A stretch of 64,000 bases of DNA from JBCCGL01 sp039029275. Lineage in GTDB: Bacteria > Pseudomonadota > Gammaproteobacteria > JBCCGL01. Within the stretch, counting starts at the first letter, position 1, and each line of letters starts with the position of its first letter. This document shows, piece after piece, positions 1 to 8,062 of the stretch. Where the stretch lies: NCBI GenBank assembly GCA_039029275.1, contig JBCCGL010000010.1, positions 1 through 64,000 on the forward strand, read 5' to 3'. Both the position numbers and the translations under genes were made by a program. The notes below the pieces were generated by a model, which saw only the letters and a list, made by a program, of their open reading frames with translations, was not told the DNA's origin and searched no databases.

Positions 1-525
1 CTGGCGGACTGGCGTATCGAAACCTCGCAAACACAGCGCATAAACATGTTCGCCCGAGTTGGCGAGCTCAGCTATCCGGATCAGGAACTCCGAGACGCCA
101 GCACCGTGTCGCTCGGGGGCGGCCTGACGCAAAATGCAACCGGACGGTTCTCGGCTGTGTACTTCACCAGCGCGTTTATTGGTGCCGATGAAGCCGACGG
201 CAGTTCAGTCGACGCCCGTCGCGCTGCAGAGCGCAACTTCGCCGGTTTGCAAGCGGGCGTCCAGTTATCGATTACCTCTGGCATCCGCGTGGTAAATCGA
301 ATCTCGCTGGTAACCAGCCGTTACGACGAGGCGACCGCTTTAACCAGCGGCGACCGCAAGCGCGACGACGATCTGGTTTTACTTAGCTCAAAGTTGGTGT
401 GGTTGATCAACGAATCGTTTAGCGTGATTGGCACGCTTCGCTACAGCAACAATCAATCGAATATCGACGCGCTCGAATACGACGGTTTTTCCGGCGATGT
501 GCGGGTACGATATGATCTCAACTAA
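1..525 (+). CDS. C-terminal part of an outer-membrane beta-barrel-like protein (5' end outside window)
   Basis: The reading frame is open from base 1 and runs through the first internal ATG at 46, so this is the 3' end of a longer gene. The visible 174 codons have alternating polar/hydrophobic strands with Gly, Ser, Arg and Asp turns, as in transmembrane beta-strands, and end in RVRYDLN. No domain is recognisable. A LysM-FecR protein starts 21 bases downstream in the same direction, so both probably belong to one envelope operon. The barrel assignment comes from residue pattern only; the full gene is needed to name the family. Confidence 0.5.
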   Translation: MADWRIETSQTQRINMFARVGELSYPDQELRDASTVSLGGGLTQNATGRFSAVYFTSAFIGADEADGSSVDARRAAERNFAGLQAGVQLSITSGIRVVNRISLVTSRYDEATALTSGDRKRDDDLVLLSSKLVWLINESFSVIGTLRYSNNQSNIDALEYDGFSGDVRVRYDLN

Positions 526-545
526 ATCAGGACTATGACTCCTGC

Positions 546-1922
546 ATGGGGGCTTTAATGATGCAACGGAAACGTATTAAGAGTCACATATTCGCAATCG
601 GTGTCCTTATTGCCAGCCTTACGGGGTTTGCGGCGGTGGCTGACGAGAGGGTTGAAACCGCTCGCAGCGACGGTGTCTGGCAAGTGCAGTCAGGCGACAC
701 ACTTTATGGTATCGCGCGCAAACTGTACCCGAATGACGCCGGCACGCAGGCCAAGTTACGATCGGGCCTGTTGGTACTCAACCGTGAAGCTTTCGCGAAT
801 GGTGTGCCCGAAGGGCTCATTGTAGACAGCACGCTGAAGATGCCGGGGTTTGTAATTGAAAAACTAGTTGACGCCAACCCCCTGCCTGAGCCCGCCGTTG
901 AGGTCGCAATGGAGGAACCAGAGCCAGAACCGGTAGCGAACATTTCCGAGCCCGAACCAGAAGCAGATTTTGTCGGCAAGGTGATTTTTGCGCGAGGGCA
1001 AATGACCGCGCAGCAAACCGACGGCAAGGTGCGTTCTCTGAGTCGTAACAGCGCGATTTACGAAGGTGACAAGATCACCACGCCTGACCGAGGCTTTGGG
1101 CAATTACAGCTAACCGATGGAGCCTTGTTGGCGATCCGACCCGATAGCCAGTTGGAGATTGAGGAATTTACCTACAATGGCGCGCAGGATGGAACCGAAA
1201 GCAGTATTTTGCGCTTGATCAGAGGCGGGTTTCGCACAATCACCGGCGCCGTTGGTAAAACCAACAAACGCAAATATCGTGTCACCACAACTGTCGCGAC
1301 CCTCGGTATCCGCGGCACGCATTACGGTCTGCGACTATGCGATCCTCAATGTGAGTCACCCGACGGTGAGTCGCAAACCGGCTTGTTCGGAAGTGTCGTT
1401 GATGGTGCGATTTCGGTTACCAACGACAGCGGTGAATCGGTGTTCGAGAACGACGAGTATTTTCGCGTGGTCAGCTTGCTGGATACGCCGGAGGGGCTGT
1501 TAGAACCACCTGGGGTTGTTTTTGACGGCGCGGAAACCGCCTCGAGCACACCCCTTAGTGACGATCAAAAAGCCGCTTTGGAAAAGTCGAACAGCATTCT
1601 AACGATCAATCACGCTGAGTCATCGGACTTGACTGACTCCAGTGTAGACGCGGTCTACGCTGGGATACGCATCGAACAAAATCTACCGGGTGGTTCGATG
1701 GAAGACGAAATGGAGCCAACTCCAGACCCAATGGATCCTCCGACAGATCCGGTTGATCCGGTAGAAGAGCCGCCGGTTGATCCGGTGGATCCTCCTGAGG
1801 ACATTCCCACTGACCCCGTTGATGACATACCCACAGATATAGACAACGATATACCGACCGATATAGAAAATGACATTCCAACCGATATCGAAAACGATAT
1901 ACCGACCGACCCGCAGGAATGA
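546..1922 (+). CDS. exported LysM-FecR domain protein with acidic repetitive tail
   Basis: The 458-residue product has a basic N-terminus and hydrophobic segment (about 11-32) resembling a signal peptide, then a LysM domain (about 45-100, QSGDTLYGIARKLYPND), which in this family binds peptidoglycan. A FecR domain follows (about 143-265, with VATLGIRGTHYGLRLC). The last 75 residues are low-complexity VDP/DIPTDIEN repeats. FecR domains are often periplasmic sensors, but LysM-FecR proteins of this form also occur as structural envelope proteins. No FecI-type sigma factor or TonB receptor is adjacent. The start could also be 558 or 561, where a G-rich stretch serves as a weak ribosome binding site. 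Confidence 0.8.
   Translation: MGALMMQRKRIKSHIFAIGVLIASLTGFAAVADERVETARSDGVWQVQSGDTLYGIARKLYPNDAGTQAKLRSGLLVLNREAFANGVPEGLIVDSTLKMPGFVIEKLVDANPLPEPAVEVAMEEPEPEPVANISEPEPEADFVGKVIFARGQMTAQQTDGKVRSLSRNSAIYEGDKITTPDRGFGQLQLTDGALLAIRPDSQLEIEEFTYNGAQDGTESSILRLIRGGFRTITGAVGKTNKRKYRVTTTVATLGIRGTHYGLRLCDPQCESPDGESQTGLFGSVVDGAISVTNDSGESVFENDEYFRVVSLLDTPEGLLEPPGVVFDGAETASSTPLSDDQKAALEKSNSILTINHAESSDLTDSSVDAVYAGIRIEQNLPGGSMEDEMEPTPDPMDPPTDPVDPVEEPPVDPVDPPEDIPTDPVDDIPTDIDNDIPTDIENDIPTDIENDIPTDPQE
1824..1910 (+). repeat. 24-base in-frame tandem repeat in the FecR-protein tail
   Basis: Three diverged 24-base units (1824-1847, 1848-1871, 1872-1895) and a partial fourth (to 1910) encode the octapeptide D-I-P-T-D-I-[DE]-N. 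Upstream, 1735-1797 encodes a related Asp-Pro-Val-rich stretch. The unit length is a multiple of three, so copy-number change keeps the frame. Confidence 0.85.
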
Positions 1923-2036
1923 TTAGTCTTACTCGGGGACGCGTATTGTAAGTACTCGCGTCGTGTGTGAATGATCGCTTCGTGAACCTGCGCGCCTGCA
2001 AGGGCGCGTATGCGGTCTTGAATTATCTCGCAAGTA

Positions 2037-2504
2037 CTACGACGGTCGCATTGCTGCGAGAATCTTGTCTTCAAGCTCGCCGCGAATAGCCAGAACCTCG
2101 CCAACTCGCGACAAATCTCTCGCTAACTGGCTAAAGTCGTCGTCGTCCAGACTGTCGTATTTATCGTTGAAATCAATCAAATGGTCGGTGGTCTCGGCGA
2201 TCGCGGGATAGACTTCATCGGCAACGCGTTTGACCGCGACGCGGCGCTCCTTGCCTTCGATTATGCGCTGATAAACCTCAAAGTGTCCCAGCGCCGTGTA
2301 ATCGACAAGAATCTGGCAAAACGATTGCAACTCACCCGGTTTAACCTGATGCTCTTCTTCACCACGCTGGTCAAAAGAACTCAGGCCTGCCAGTGAACAA
2401 AAGCTCACCAGTACTTCTTGACGCTCCTCCAGAAGTTCGTCGATGGTATGGTTGATTCGTTGACGTCGCTCGTTTTCCTGTGAAAATTCCAATATTTGTC
2501 CCAT
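2037..2504 (-). CDS. rsd: Rsd/AlgQ-family regulator of sigma-70 (anti-sigma factor)
   Basis: The 155-residue cytoplasmic helical protein matches Rsd/AlgQ in length and in its core motif FCQILVDYTALGHFEVYQRI (about 81-100). Family members bind sigma-70 region 4 and shift RNA polymerase toward alternative sigma factors; in Pseudomonas AlgQ also affects alginate and siderophore genes. It is transcribed alone, convergent with the FecR gene. Upstream of the start is a G-rich ribosome binding site (CAGGGGGCAAT). The family is clear; whether it acts as Rsd or AlgQ cannot be read from the sequence. Confidence 0.88.
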   Translation of the reverse strand: MGQILEFSQENERRQRINHTIDELLEERQEVLVSFCSLAGLSSFDQRGEEEHQVKPGELQSFCQILVDYTALGHFEVYQRIIEGKERRVAVKRVADEVYPAIAETTDHLIDFNDKYDSLDDDDFSQLARDLSRVGEVLAIRGELEDKILAAMRPS

Positions 2505-2521
2505 ATTGCCCCCTGTTGATA

Positions 2522-2535
2522 GTTAAGCTCTTAAC
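2522..2535. promoter_or_regulatory. palindrome GTTAAG-CT-CTTAAC upstream of rsd
   Basis: A perfect 6+2+6 inverted repeat lies 18 bases upstream of the rsd start codon. It could be an operator or a short 5'-UTR hairpin. No binding protein can be named from sequence. Confidence 0.3.
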
Positions 2536-2619
2536 GGGTAGTAGGCGTTGTTTTTGCCGCCATGGTGTCACTTTATTGTACTTTAATCTATGTCGGGCAA
2601 GTTCTATGCCAATAGCGGT

Positions 2620-3078
2620 TTAGAATTCTGGATCAAACAGTTTAATGATCAGCTCGGGCAGTAAATCCGGATGTATGTGCTCCTCACTGATGCAACGACC
2701 GCGCATCGACACCCCCGCGCTATGGACGGAATTTTGATCACCTGAGATCAAGGGATGCCAGTCACCGAGTGGTTGCTCTGTGTTCAATCGGCGATATGCA
2801 CAAGTATTTGGTAACCAGTCAAACTTCTTACCCATGTCGTGGGTGACGTGAATACAGTCAGGCACTTTCTTGTCGCGGTTATCGTAGTCGGTGCAACGGC
2901 AGGTTCGCGTGTCCAGAAGATGACACGCCGCGCGTGTGAAAAAAAGCTCACCGCTGTCCTCATCCACCAGTTTGACCATGCAACAGCGCGCGCAGCCATC
3001 GCACAATGACTCCCACTCGTCTGCGTCCATTTCGGCGAGATTTTTGCGCTTCCAAAACGGTATCTCATCTGTGCTCAT
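2620..3078 (-). CDS. ycgN: YcgN-family (UPF0260) cysteine-cluster protein
   Basis: The 152-residue protein opens with IPFWKRKNLAEM and carries a dense Cys set (C26, C29, C32, C33, C52, C60, C62, C75 and two later), including CDGCARCC. This is the hallmark of the UPF0260/YkgJ-like zinc or iron-cluster family. Length and motif order match YcgN throughout. The biochemical role is not established. It lies 9 bases downstream of the rubredoxin gene on the same strand, so the two are probably cotranscribed, consistent with a metal- or redox-linked role. Confidence 0.88.
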   Translation of the reverse strand: MSTDEIPFWKRKNLAEMDADEWESLCDGCARCCMVKLVDEDSGELFFTRAACHLLDTRTCRCTDYDNRDKKVPDCIHVTHDMGKKFDWLPNTCAYRRLNTEQPLGDWHPLISGDQNSVHSAGVSMRGRCISEEHIHPDLLPELIIKLFDPEF

Positions 3079-3087
3079 GGCGCGCCT

Positions 3088-3258
3088 TCAGATTTCAATC
3101 ATTTCGAAGTCGTCTTTACTGGCGGCGCAGTCCGGGCACACCCACGAATCGGGGACATTTTCCCACAAGGTTCCAGGCGGAAGGCCTTCGTCGGGTGCAC
3201 CCGTCTCCTCATCGTAAATCCAGCCGCATACCACGCACATGTATTTTTTGTACCCCAT
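3088..3258 (-). CDS. rubA: rubredoxin
   Basis: A 56-residue protein beginning MGYKKYMCVVCGWIYDEE and ending VCPDCAASKDDFEMIEI. The two CxxC knuckles (C8/C11 and C41/C44) with the GWIYD and DSWVCPDC signatures define a one-iron rubredoxin, a small cytoplasmic electron carrier. Length and spacing are typical of the alkane-hydroxylase/hemL-associated type. It is divergent from hemL across 143 bases and precedes ycgN. The gene is very short and easily missed. Its redox partners are not in this window. Confidence 0.95.
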   Translation of the reverse strand: MGYKKYMCVVCGWIYDEETGAPDEGLPPGTLWENVPDSWVCPDCAASKDDFEMIEI

Positions 3259-3401
3259 TACCCCCGATCCGTCCTGCGCAAGAATACGACTAGTCTAACG
3301 TCGCTTATTACGTGTGTGCATGCGTTTCTTTGCACTAATAATGTTCCGAATCTCACAGTAACGTTAAACTACACCGCATTAAAAATCTGGAGATAAACAA
3401 T

Positions 3402-4685
3402 ATGAGTCGCTCGAGTGACCTCTGGCAACACGCACAGCAACATATCCCCGGCGGTGTCAATTCTCCGGTACGTGCATTTGGCAGTGTGGGCGGCAGTCCT
3501 GTGTTTATCGAGCGCGCCGAGGGCGCTTACCTGTATGACGTCGACGGCAGGCGTTACATCGACTACGTCGGCTCCTGGGGACCCATGGTGTTGGGGCACG
3601 CACACCCTGAAGTGATCGAAGCGGTGCAGAAAACCGCGGTCAAGGGACTGAGTTTTGGAGCACCGACCGAGTTGGAAAACGCGCTGGCTGATCGCGTATG
3701 CGATTTGATGCCATCAATCGAGCAGGTGCGTATGGTCAATTCGGGTACTGAGGCGACGATGTCTGCGATTCGCCTGGCGCGCGGGTTCACCGGTCGCGAC
3801 CGCATTGTCAAATTTGAGGGCTGTTACCACGGTCATTCCGATGCCTTGCTGGTCAAGGCGGGCTCCGGTGCGCTGACATTAGGGGTGCCGAGTTCCCCGG
3901 GCGTCCCGGCGGCACTTGCCGAGCAAACCGTGACACTTGATTTCAATAACGCCGAAAACGTTAAAGACTATTTCGCGAGCAACGGTGATCAAATCGCTTG
4001 CGTGATTGTCGAACCCATCGCCGGAAATATGAACTGCGTGCCCCCAGCCGCGGAGTTTTTAAAAACTCTGCGAGCCGTGTGTGACCAATCGGGCGCTGTG
4101 CTGATTTTTGACGAAGTGATGACCGGTTTTCGTGTAGCGCTCGGTGGTGCCCAGGCGCACTTCGGTGTCACGCCCGATCTCACCACGCTCGGCAAGGTAA
4201 TCGGGGGCGGTATGCCGGTCGGTGCGTTTGGCGGCAGGCGCGACATCATGCAAGAACTCGCACCTGCCGGGCCTGTGTATCAGGCGGGCACATTATCTGG
4301 AAACCCGATCGCGATGATCGCGGGTTTGACAACGCTGAATCTGATCGCCAAACCGGGATTTTTTGAATCGCTAACTGACAAAACTACCCGTTTGCTGGAT
4401 GGTCTTAAACAAGCGGCAAGCAATCACTCAATCGGGCTCACAACCAACCATGTCGGCGGTATGTTCGGCGTATTCTTTAACGAAAAACCGGTGGCAAGTT
4501 TTGCCGAAGTCATGGCGAGCAATCTCGATCACTTCGGCCACTATTTTCGTTCGATGCTGAATTCGGGTGTGTATCTGGCACCCTCTGCGTTTGAAGCCGG
4601 GTTTGTGTCTGCTGCGCACAGTCAAGACGATATCGATCAAACAGTTGCCGCCGCCAGTGATGCGTTTGCCGCACTCGCAAAGTGA
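3402..4685 (+). CDS. hemL: glutamate-1-semialdehyde 2,1-aminomutase
   Basis: The 427-residue PLP enzyme converts glutamate-1-semialdehyde to 5-aminolevulinate in the C5 route of haem and tetrapyrrole synthesis. It shows the family opening HIPGGVNSPVRAF, the GSWGPMVLGHAHP motif, FDEVMTGFRV in the cofactor site, and the PLP lysine K265 in TLGKVIGGGMPVGAFGG. Length is standard. A GGAG ribosome binding site (CTGGAGATAAACAATATG) fixes the start. It is divergent from rubA and followed after 60 bases by a DUF2914 gene. Cytoplasmic. Confidence 0.97.
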   Translation: MSRSSDLWQHAQQHIPGGVNSPVRAFGSVGGSPVFIERAEGAYLYDVDGRRYIDYVGSWGPMVLGHAHPEVIEAVQKTAVKGLSFGAPTELENALADRVCDLMPSIEQVRMVNSGTEATMSAIRLARGFTGRDRIVKFEGCYHGHSDALLVKAGSGALTLGVPSSPGVPAALAEQTVTLDFNNAENVKDYFASNGDQIACVIVEPIAGNMNCVPPAAEFLKTLRAVCDQSGAVLIFDEVMTGFRVALGGAQAHFGVTPDLTTLGKVIGGGMPVGAFGGRRDIMQELAPAGPVYQAGTLSGNPIAMIAGLTTLNLIAKPGFFESLTDKTTRLLDGLKQAASNHSIGLTTNHVGGMFGVFFNEKPVASFAEVMASNLDHFGHYFRSMLNSGVYLAPSAFEAGFVSAAHSQDDIDQTVAAASDAFAALAK

Positions 4686-4745
4686 TAGGTGTCTGGTCAC
4701 CTGATCCGACAAGCGGGTTTGCGCCGAAGACGAGATTAAGTAATT

Positions 4746-5645
4746 ATGTTTGGCATGATCAAACACAGCACTATTTTATTCGCCGTATTTGTTTTACTGC
4801 ACGCGAGCGCAGCCAGGGCAGAGTCAATCCCGATGTGTGAAAATGTCGAAGGCGTAAAAACAAAGATTGCGCGCGCGATATTTACAACCAAAATCGAAAA
4901 CCGTGAACCTGCGAATTCACTTGAGCAACTTCCCGATGGCGACGGACGGATTTATCTCTTCACCGAGGTTCGCAACGGGAAAGACACCCGCATTTCGCAC
5001 GTGTGGTACCGCGGTGAAACCCGCATTGCGTTTGCTGATCTGAATATAGGATCGAGCCGCTGGCGAACCTGGTCGCGCGCAGCCGGATCGCTTACCGAAG
5101 GTGACACCATTCACGTTGATCTTGTCCACAACGAACAGTGTCTGCTCGCGCGCTACGTGTTGCCGGCAAGCGCAGAAGAAGCGGTCGAAAAAACTGAGCT
5201 TCAAGAGATCGATTCTCCGACCAGTGAAGCCACGGCAAGCACTGAAACAGTGAGCGAAGCTAATGAAACTGATTCACAACCCGAAGACGAAAAACCCAAA
5301 AAACTGAGCGCGCAAGACTATGCGGAGAGTGTGAGACGAGCCGCTTTATCTTATCGCAACGCGCAGCATGCCAAGCTGGCGGGGGATTATGAGTTGGCAG
5401 AAGAACACCTCCAGGAAGCGCTTAACGCGATCCCGGAATCCAGCCCCTCGCGCGACGACATTAGCGATGAATTGAACTTTCGCGTCCCGCTTCTTAGATT
5501 GGATTCGTACATTCTGGCACTGGATGCAAACGCCGCAAATAACGTTTATGAAAGCATTCTCAGCTATACCGAGCAACACAAGGACAAAACCAAACTGCAA
5601 GCACAGCTGCGCGAGTACAAGCTAAAAATGGATGCGATGGAATAG
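4746..5645 (+). CDS. exported DUF2914 domain protein
   Basis: The 299-residue product has a signal peptide (about 5-26, ending ASAARA) and a DUF2914 domain (about 35-142), recognisable from ARAIFTTKIENREP, YLFTEVRNGKDTRISHVWY and SSRWRTW. An acidic, Ser/Thr/Glu-rich linker (about 145-185) leads to a helical C-terminal region (about 190-299) that resembles a TPR-like bundle. It is probably periplasmic. DUF2914 has no assigned function. It may be cotranscribed with hemL; its stop is only 24 bases from the end of the convergent kinase gene. Confidence 0.75.
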   Translation: MFGMIKHSTILFAVFVLLHASAARAESIPMCENVEGVKTKIARAIFTTKIENREPANSLEQLPDGDGRIYLFTEVRNGKDTRISHVWYRGETRIAFADLNIGSSRWRTWSRAAGSLTEGDTIHVDLVHNEQCLLARYVLPASAEEAVEKTELQEIDSPTSEATASTETVSEANETDSQPEDEKPKKLSAQDYAESVRRAALSYRNAQHAKLAGDYELAEEHLQEALNAIPESSPSRDDISDELNFRVPLLRLDSYILALDANAANNVYESILSYTEQHKDKTKLQAQLREYKLKMDAME

Positions 5646-5669
5646 CGCCAAAGCGGCTTGAACTATTTG

Positions 5670-6401
5670 TTACTGTTGCGCGATTCGAATCGTTACACAA
5701 AGACCAACAGGTTTGGCCGCCGTCAGCGAAATCAATCCACCGTGGTTTTTAACAATCCGACTCACTAGCCCCAACCCCGCACCGACCCCTGCTCGGTCTC
5801 GCTCGCCGTGTCGGAACATTTGCAACACATGGTCGTATTGAGTTGGGTCGATCCCGACTCCATTGTCGATAACCTGAAACACGGTCGAACCTTTATCTAC
5901 TTCGGCCGCCAAAGTTATCTCCAACGGTCGATCATCTGATGCGAAACGAAGCGAATTCTCCACCAAATAAACGAGCATCTCGACCAGCTGATCTTTGTCC
6001 CCTGTTAACGTTGCTGATAACCGCGGTAATTCGAGTGTCACATCTGCCTCATCCAGAAGCGGCTTAACTTTGGAATAGAGATGGCTAAATATCTCGTCGC
6101 AACTCACATCTGGTCTCGTGCTAAACCCGTTGACCAGAACACCATAACGCGCAATTGCATCGATTAAGCCGTCAATCCGCTTAAGAGATAAGTCAATGTA
6201 GTACTCCGACTCATCCTGTTGCTCGTTCCGTGCGTCGCCGAGAGACTCATACAAACGCTCCGAGAAATAGCGCAAGTGACGAACCGGTGCAGACAGATCG
6301 TGCGCCAGAATTTTAAGAAGCTGAGACAACTCCGGGTCAGATGCTGCTTGCGGATAGTCAGGTTTTGGTGGAGTGATGTTTTCCGGCTGCGCCATGGGCA
6401 T
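5670..6401 (-). CDS. soluble sensor histidine kinase (phosphoacceptor plus ATPase domains only)
   Basis: The 243-residue protein consists almost only of the kinase core. The H-box ILAHDLSAPVRHLRYF has phosphoacceptor H34. The ATPase domain has an N-box with N149 (LVYLVENSLRFA), G1 DNGVGID (179-185) and G2 GAGLGLV (207-213). The core resembles phytochrome-type kinases. There is no membrane segment and no room for PAS or GAF sensing, so input must come from a partner protein. No response regulator is adjacent. Start may be M1 or M3. It follows the envelope-motor operon on the same strand after 150 bases. Confidence 0.85.
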   Translation of the reverse strand: MPMAQPENITPPKPDYPQAASDPELSQLLKILAHDLSAPVRHLRYFSERLYESLGDARNEQQDESEYYIDLSLKRIDGLIDAIARYGVLVNGFSTRPDVSCDEIFSHLYSKVKPLLDEADVTLELPRLSATLTGDKDQLVEMLVYLVENSLRFASDDRPLEITLAAEVDKGSTVFQVIDNGVGIDPTQYDHVLQMFRHGERDRAGVGAGLGLVSRIVKNHGGLISLTAAKPVGLCVTIRIAQQ

Positions 6402-6517
6402 TGGTAGACACGAAAATCGTTAAAATGGGAGGCGATTGATCGCGCATTCGCCGTGACGATCGTTATCTATATAGATTGGAAAACCGATATTTGCGACATG
6501 GAAAATGTCACTCGGTT

Positions 6518-6537
6518 GAAACAGTAAAACCTGTTTC
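6518..6537 (-). terminator. possible terminator hairpin after the envelope-motor operon
   Basis: GAAACAG and CTGTTTC form a perfect 7-bp stem with a 6-base loop, 15 bases beyond the stop of the last gene of the operon. There is no clean T tract, so this is a weak call; it could also be a 3'-end stabilising hairpin. Confidence 0.3.
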
Positions 6538-6551
6538 TGAATTCCGCCTGC

Positions 6552-7562
6552 TCAGGCCGGGAAGAAATCGAGCGGAATGCGAACGGTTGTGTCGCGTACA
6601 TCCTGAGCACCGAAGTCGATCAGCTTGATGCGCGCAACGAGTTTTCCCTCCAATGCGGGATCTTCAAGATCAGACGCGACGACTTTTACTTCAACCACGG
6701 CACCGCTCTTGGCAATGGTGATGGCAAAAACGACCTTGCCTTCCAGTGCAGGGTTTTTACGCAAAGCGCGATTATAGATGCGGTAAAACGCGCCCTTGTT
6801 ACGCTCTATTGTGCGCTGGATTTCTTCTTCGTTGCGCAAGCCACCTGTGGTTTTTTTGGTCTGCTCTTTTTTGGCTGCTTGCTGTACGGCTTTGGTCGCG
6901 GTTTCGCTACTCACCTGGCTGGTTTCGCGCGCAGCAACCTGGACATCAGTTGTTTGCTTCTGAACGTTCTGCGTGCCAACGCCGCCGCTGCCGCTTGTGG
7001 TGGTCGATGTGACTGATCGCGTCGCGGTACCGCTTCCGGATTTTGCTGTGACAATGCTAGTCTGTCCACCGCTCGAAAGCGTATCCTGCTTCAAGGTCGT
7101 GAGGCTGCTGGTATCACGTAAATCACTGAGTGAATCGGATAACGCGAGCACGCCGATTTTCTTCACCTTTTCACGCGCGGCTTCTACCGCAGCCGTTTCA
7201 GTAACCGGCTCGGTTTCCGGTTGGGGTTCTACCGGCTCAGGTTCCTCTACTTTTTCTTCGACCTTAGGCTCCTCCGGCTCCTCTTCCGGCACCGGCTCCT
7301 CTTCTACTTTTTCCTGCTCGACCGGCTCCGGCGGCGGTGGTGGTGGCGGTGCCTGTTTTTCTTCGATAATGCGTGCGAGACGCGGGGGCAATTCAACTAC
7401 CTGTGTACGTTCGGGTTCCGGTAACTCGATAAACGGGATGATCAAACCGAACAACAAAAATATGCCTAACAGAACAAGCAAAATACGCCAAAAGCGGCGC
7501 AGCTCCCCCAATAAGGGATCCCACGGTAACTGCGGTTGGTGAAAAGCGATGGTCGTCGCCAT
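6552..7562 (-). CDS. TonB-like energy transducer with AgmX/PglI-type C-terminal domain
   Basis: The 336-residue protein has a cytoplasmic start, one transmembrane helix (about 26-46), a Pro/Glu-rich stretch (about 70-120) as in TonB, a Ser/Thr/Gly-rich linker (about 145-235), and a folded C-terminal domain (about 245-336, with RNKGAFYRIYNRALRKNP and GKVVFAITI). This matches the AgmX/PglI C-terminal family known from Myxococcus gliding proteins. It is last in a nine-gene operon, sharing a TAATG junction with the upstream exbD. It probably carries ExbBD-generated force across the periplasm. The partner it drives is unknown. Confidence 0.82.
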   Translation of the reverse strand: MATTIAFHQPQLPWDPLLGELRRFWRILLVLLGIFLLFGLIIPFIELPEPERTQVVELPPRLARIIEEKQAPPPPPPPEPVEQEKVEEEPVPEEEPEEPKVEEKVEEPEPVEPQPETEPVTETAAVEAAREKVKKIGVLALSDSLSDLRDTSSLTTLKQDTLSSGGQTSIVTAKSGSGTATRSVTSTTTSGSGGVGTQNVQKQTTDVQVAARETSQVSSETATKAVQQAAKKEQTKKTTGGLRNEEEIQRTIERNKGAFYRIYNRALRKNPALEGKVVFAITIAKSGAVVEVKVVASDLEDPALEGKLVARIKLIDFGAQDVRDTTVRIPLDFFPA

Positions 7563-8062
7563 TAAGACTCCACCGCCTTTTGCACGACGGATAGCGAAAT
7601 CCGACTAAAGTCCGCCGCGGTACACGTGGTCATGATTTTTTTCAGCAGGCGAAATGGAATTTCCTTATCGCCGGAAATGGTGATCTCGCGCCCGAGTTCC
7701 TCTTCGGCCGGGTTTCTGTATCGACGCAGCCCGGCAAGCACATCAAGCTCGGCCTTTAGTTCAGCCAGCACGCCGCCCTCAGTGGCCTGCGCCGTTTCGG
7801 TCGTCATCACTTTGCGATTTTGTACCAGAATTTCGTTCGCGGTTACCATGATCGTCACGGTTTCACGCGGTTTTTGCTGTGCAACGGACTCGGGCAGTTG
7901 AATCGCTTTGTTGTTTGAAACCTGCACCTCGGATGAATTCACCAAAAGAAAAAACACCAGAATGGTGAAGATGTCCATCAGCGATATCATGTTGAAACCG
8001 GGGTGCTTGCTGGCACGCTCATGGTTTCGTTGCATACGTTTTGTGCGACGCGTCTGTTTCAT
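7562..8062 (-). CDS. ExbD/TolR-family protein with the conserved membrane aspartate
   Basis: The 166-residue protein has a basic cytoplasmic tail, one transmembrane helix (about 25-43, FNMISLMDIFTILVFFLL) and a periplasmic domain. D30 sits where ExbD, TolR and MotB carry the proton-binding Asp. ExbD subunits sit inside an ExbB pentamer and couple proton flow to motion. The start overlaps the stop of the second exbD by 4 bases, and its stop overlaps the transducer start. Together with the paralogue at 8059-8553 it probably forms a heterodimer. Confidence 0.9.
   Translation of the reverse strand: MKQTRRTKRMQRNHERASKHPGFNMISLMDIFTILVFFLLVNSSEVQVSNNKAIQLPESVAQQKPRETVTIMVTANEILVQNRKVMTTETAQATEGGVLAELKAELDVLAGLRRYRNPAEEELGREITISGDKEIPFRLLKKIMTTCTAADFSRISLSVVQKAVES

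Noticed and set aside
1824..1910. CRISPR-like direct repeats
   Set aside because: The repeats are contiguous, in frame, and encode a low-complexity protein tail; there are no spacers or cas genes.
3006..3293. 95-residue plus-strand open frame over rubA and ycgN
   Set aside because: It is the shadow of two well-supported metal-protein genes on the minus strand.
4687..4702. AGGTG/CACCT hairpin after hemL as a terminator
   Set aside because: Stem of only 5 bp and no T tract.
6973..7542. 189-residue plus-strand open frame
   Set aside because: It is the antisense shadow of the Pro/Glu-rich and Ser/Thr-rich regions of the TonB-like gene; the product is low-complexity Ser/Gly with no export or domain signal, and the minus-strand gene fits an overlapping operon.
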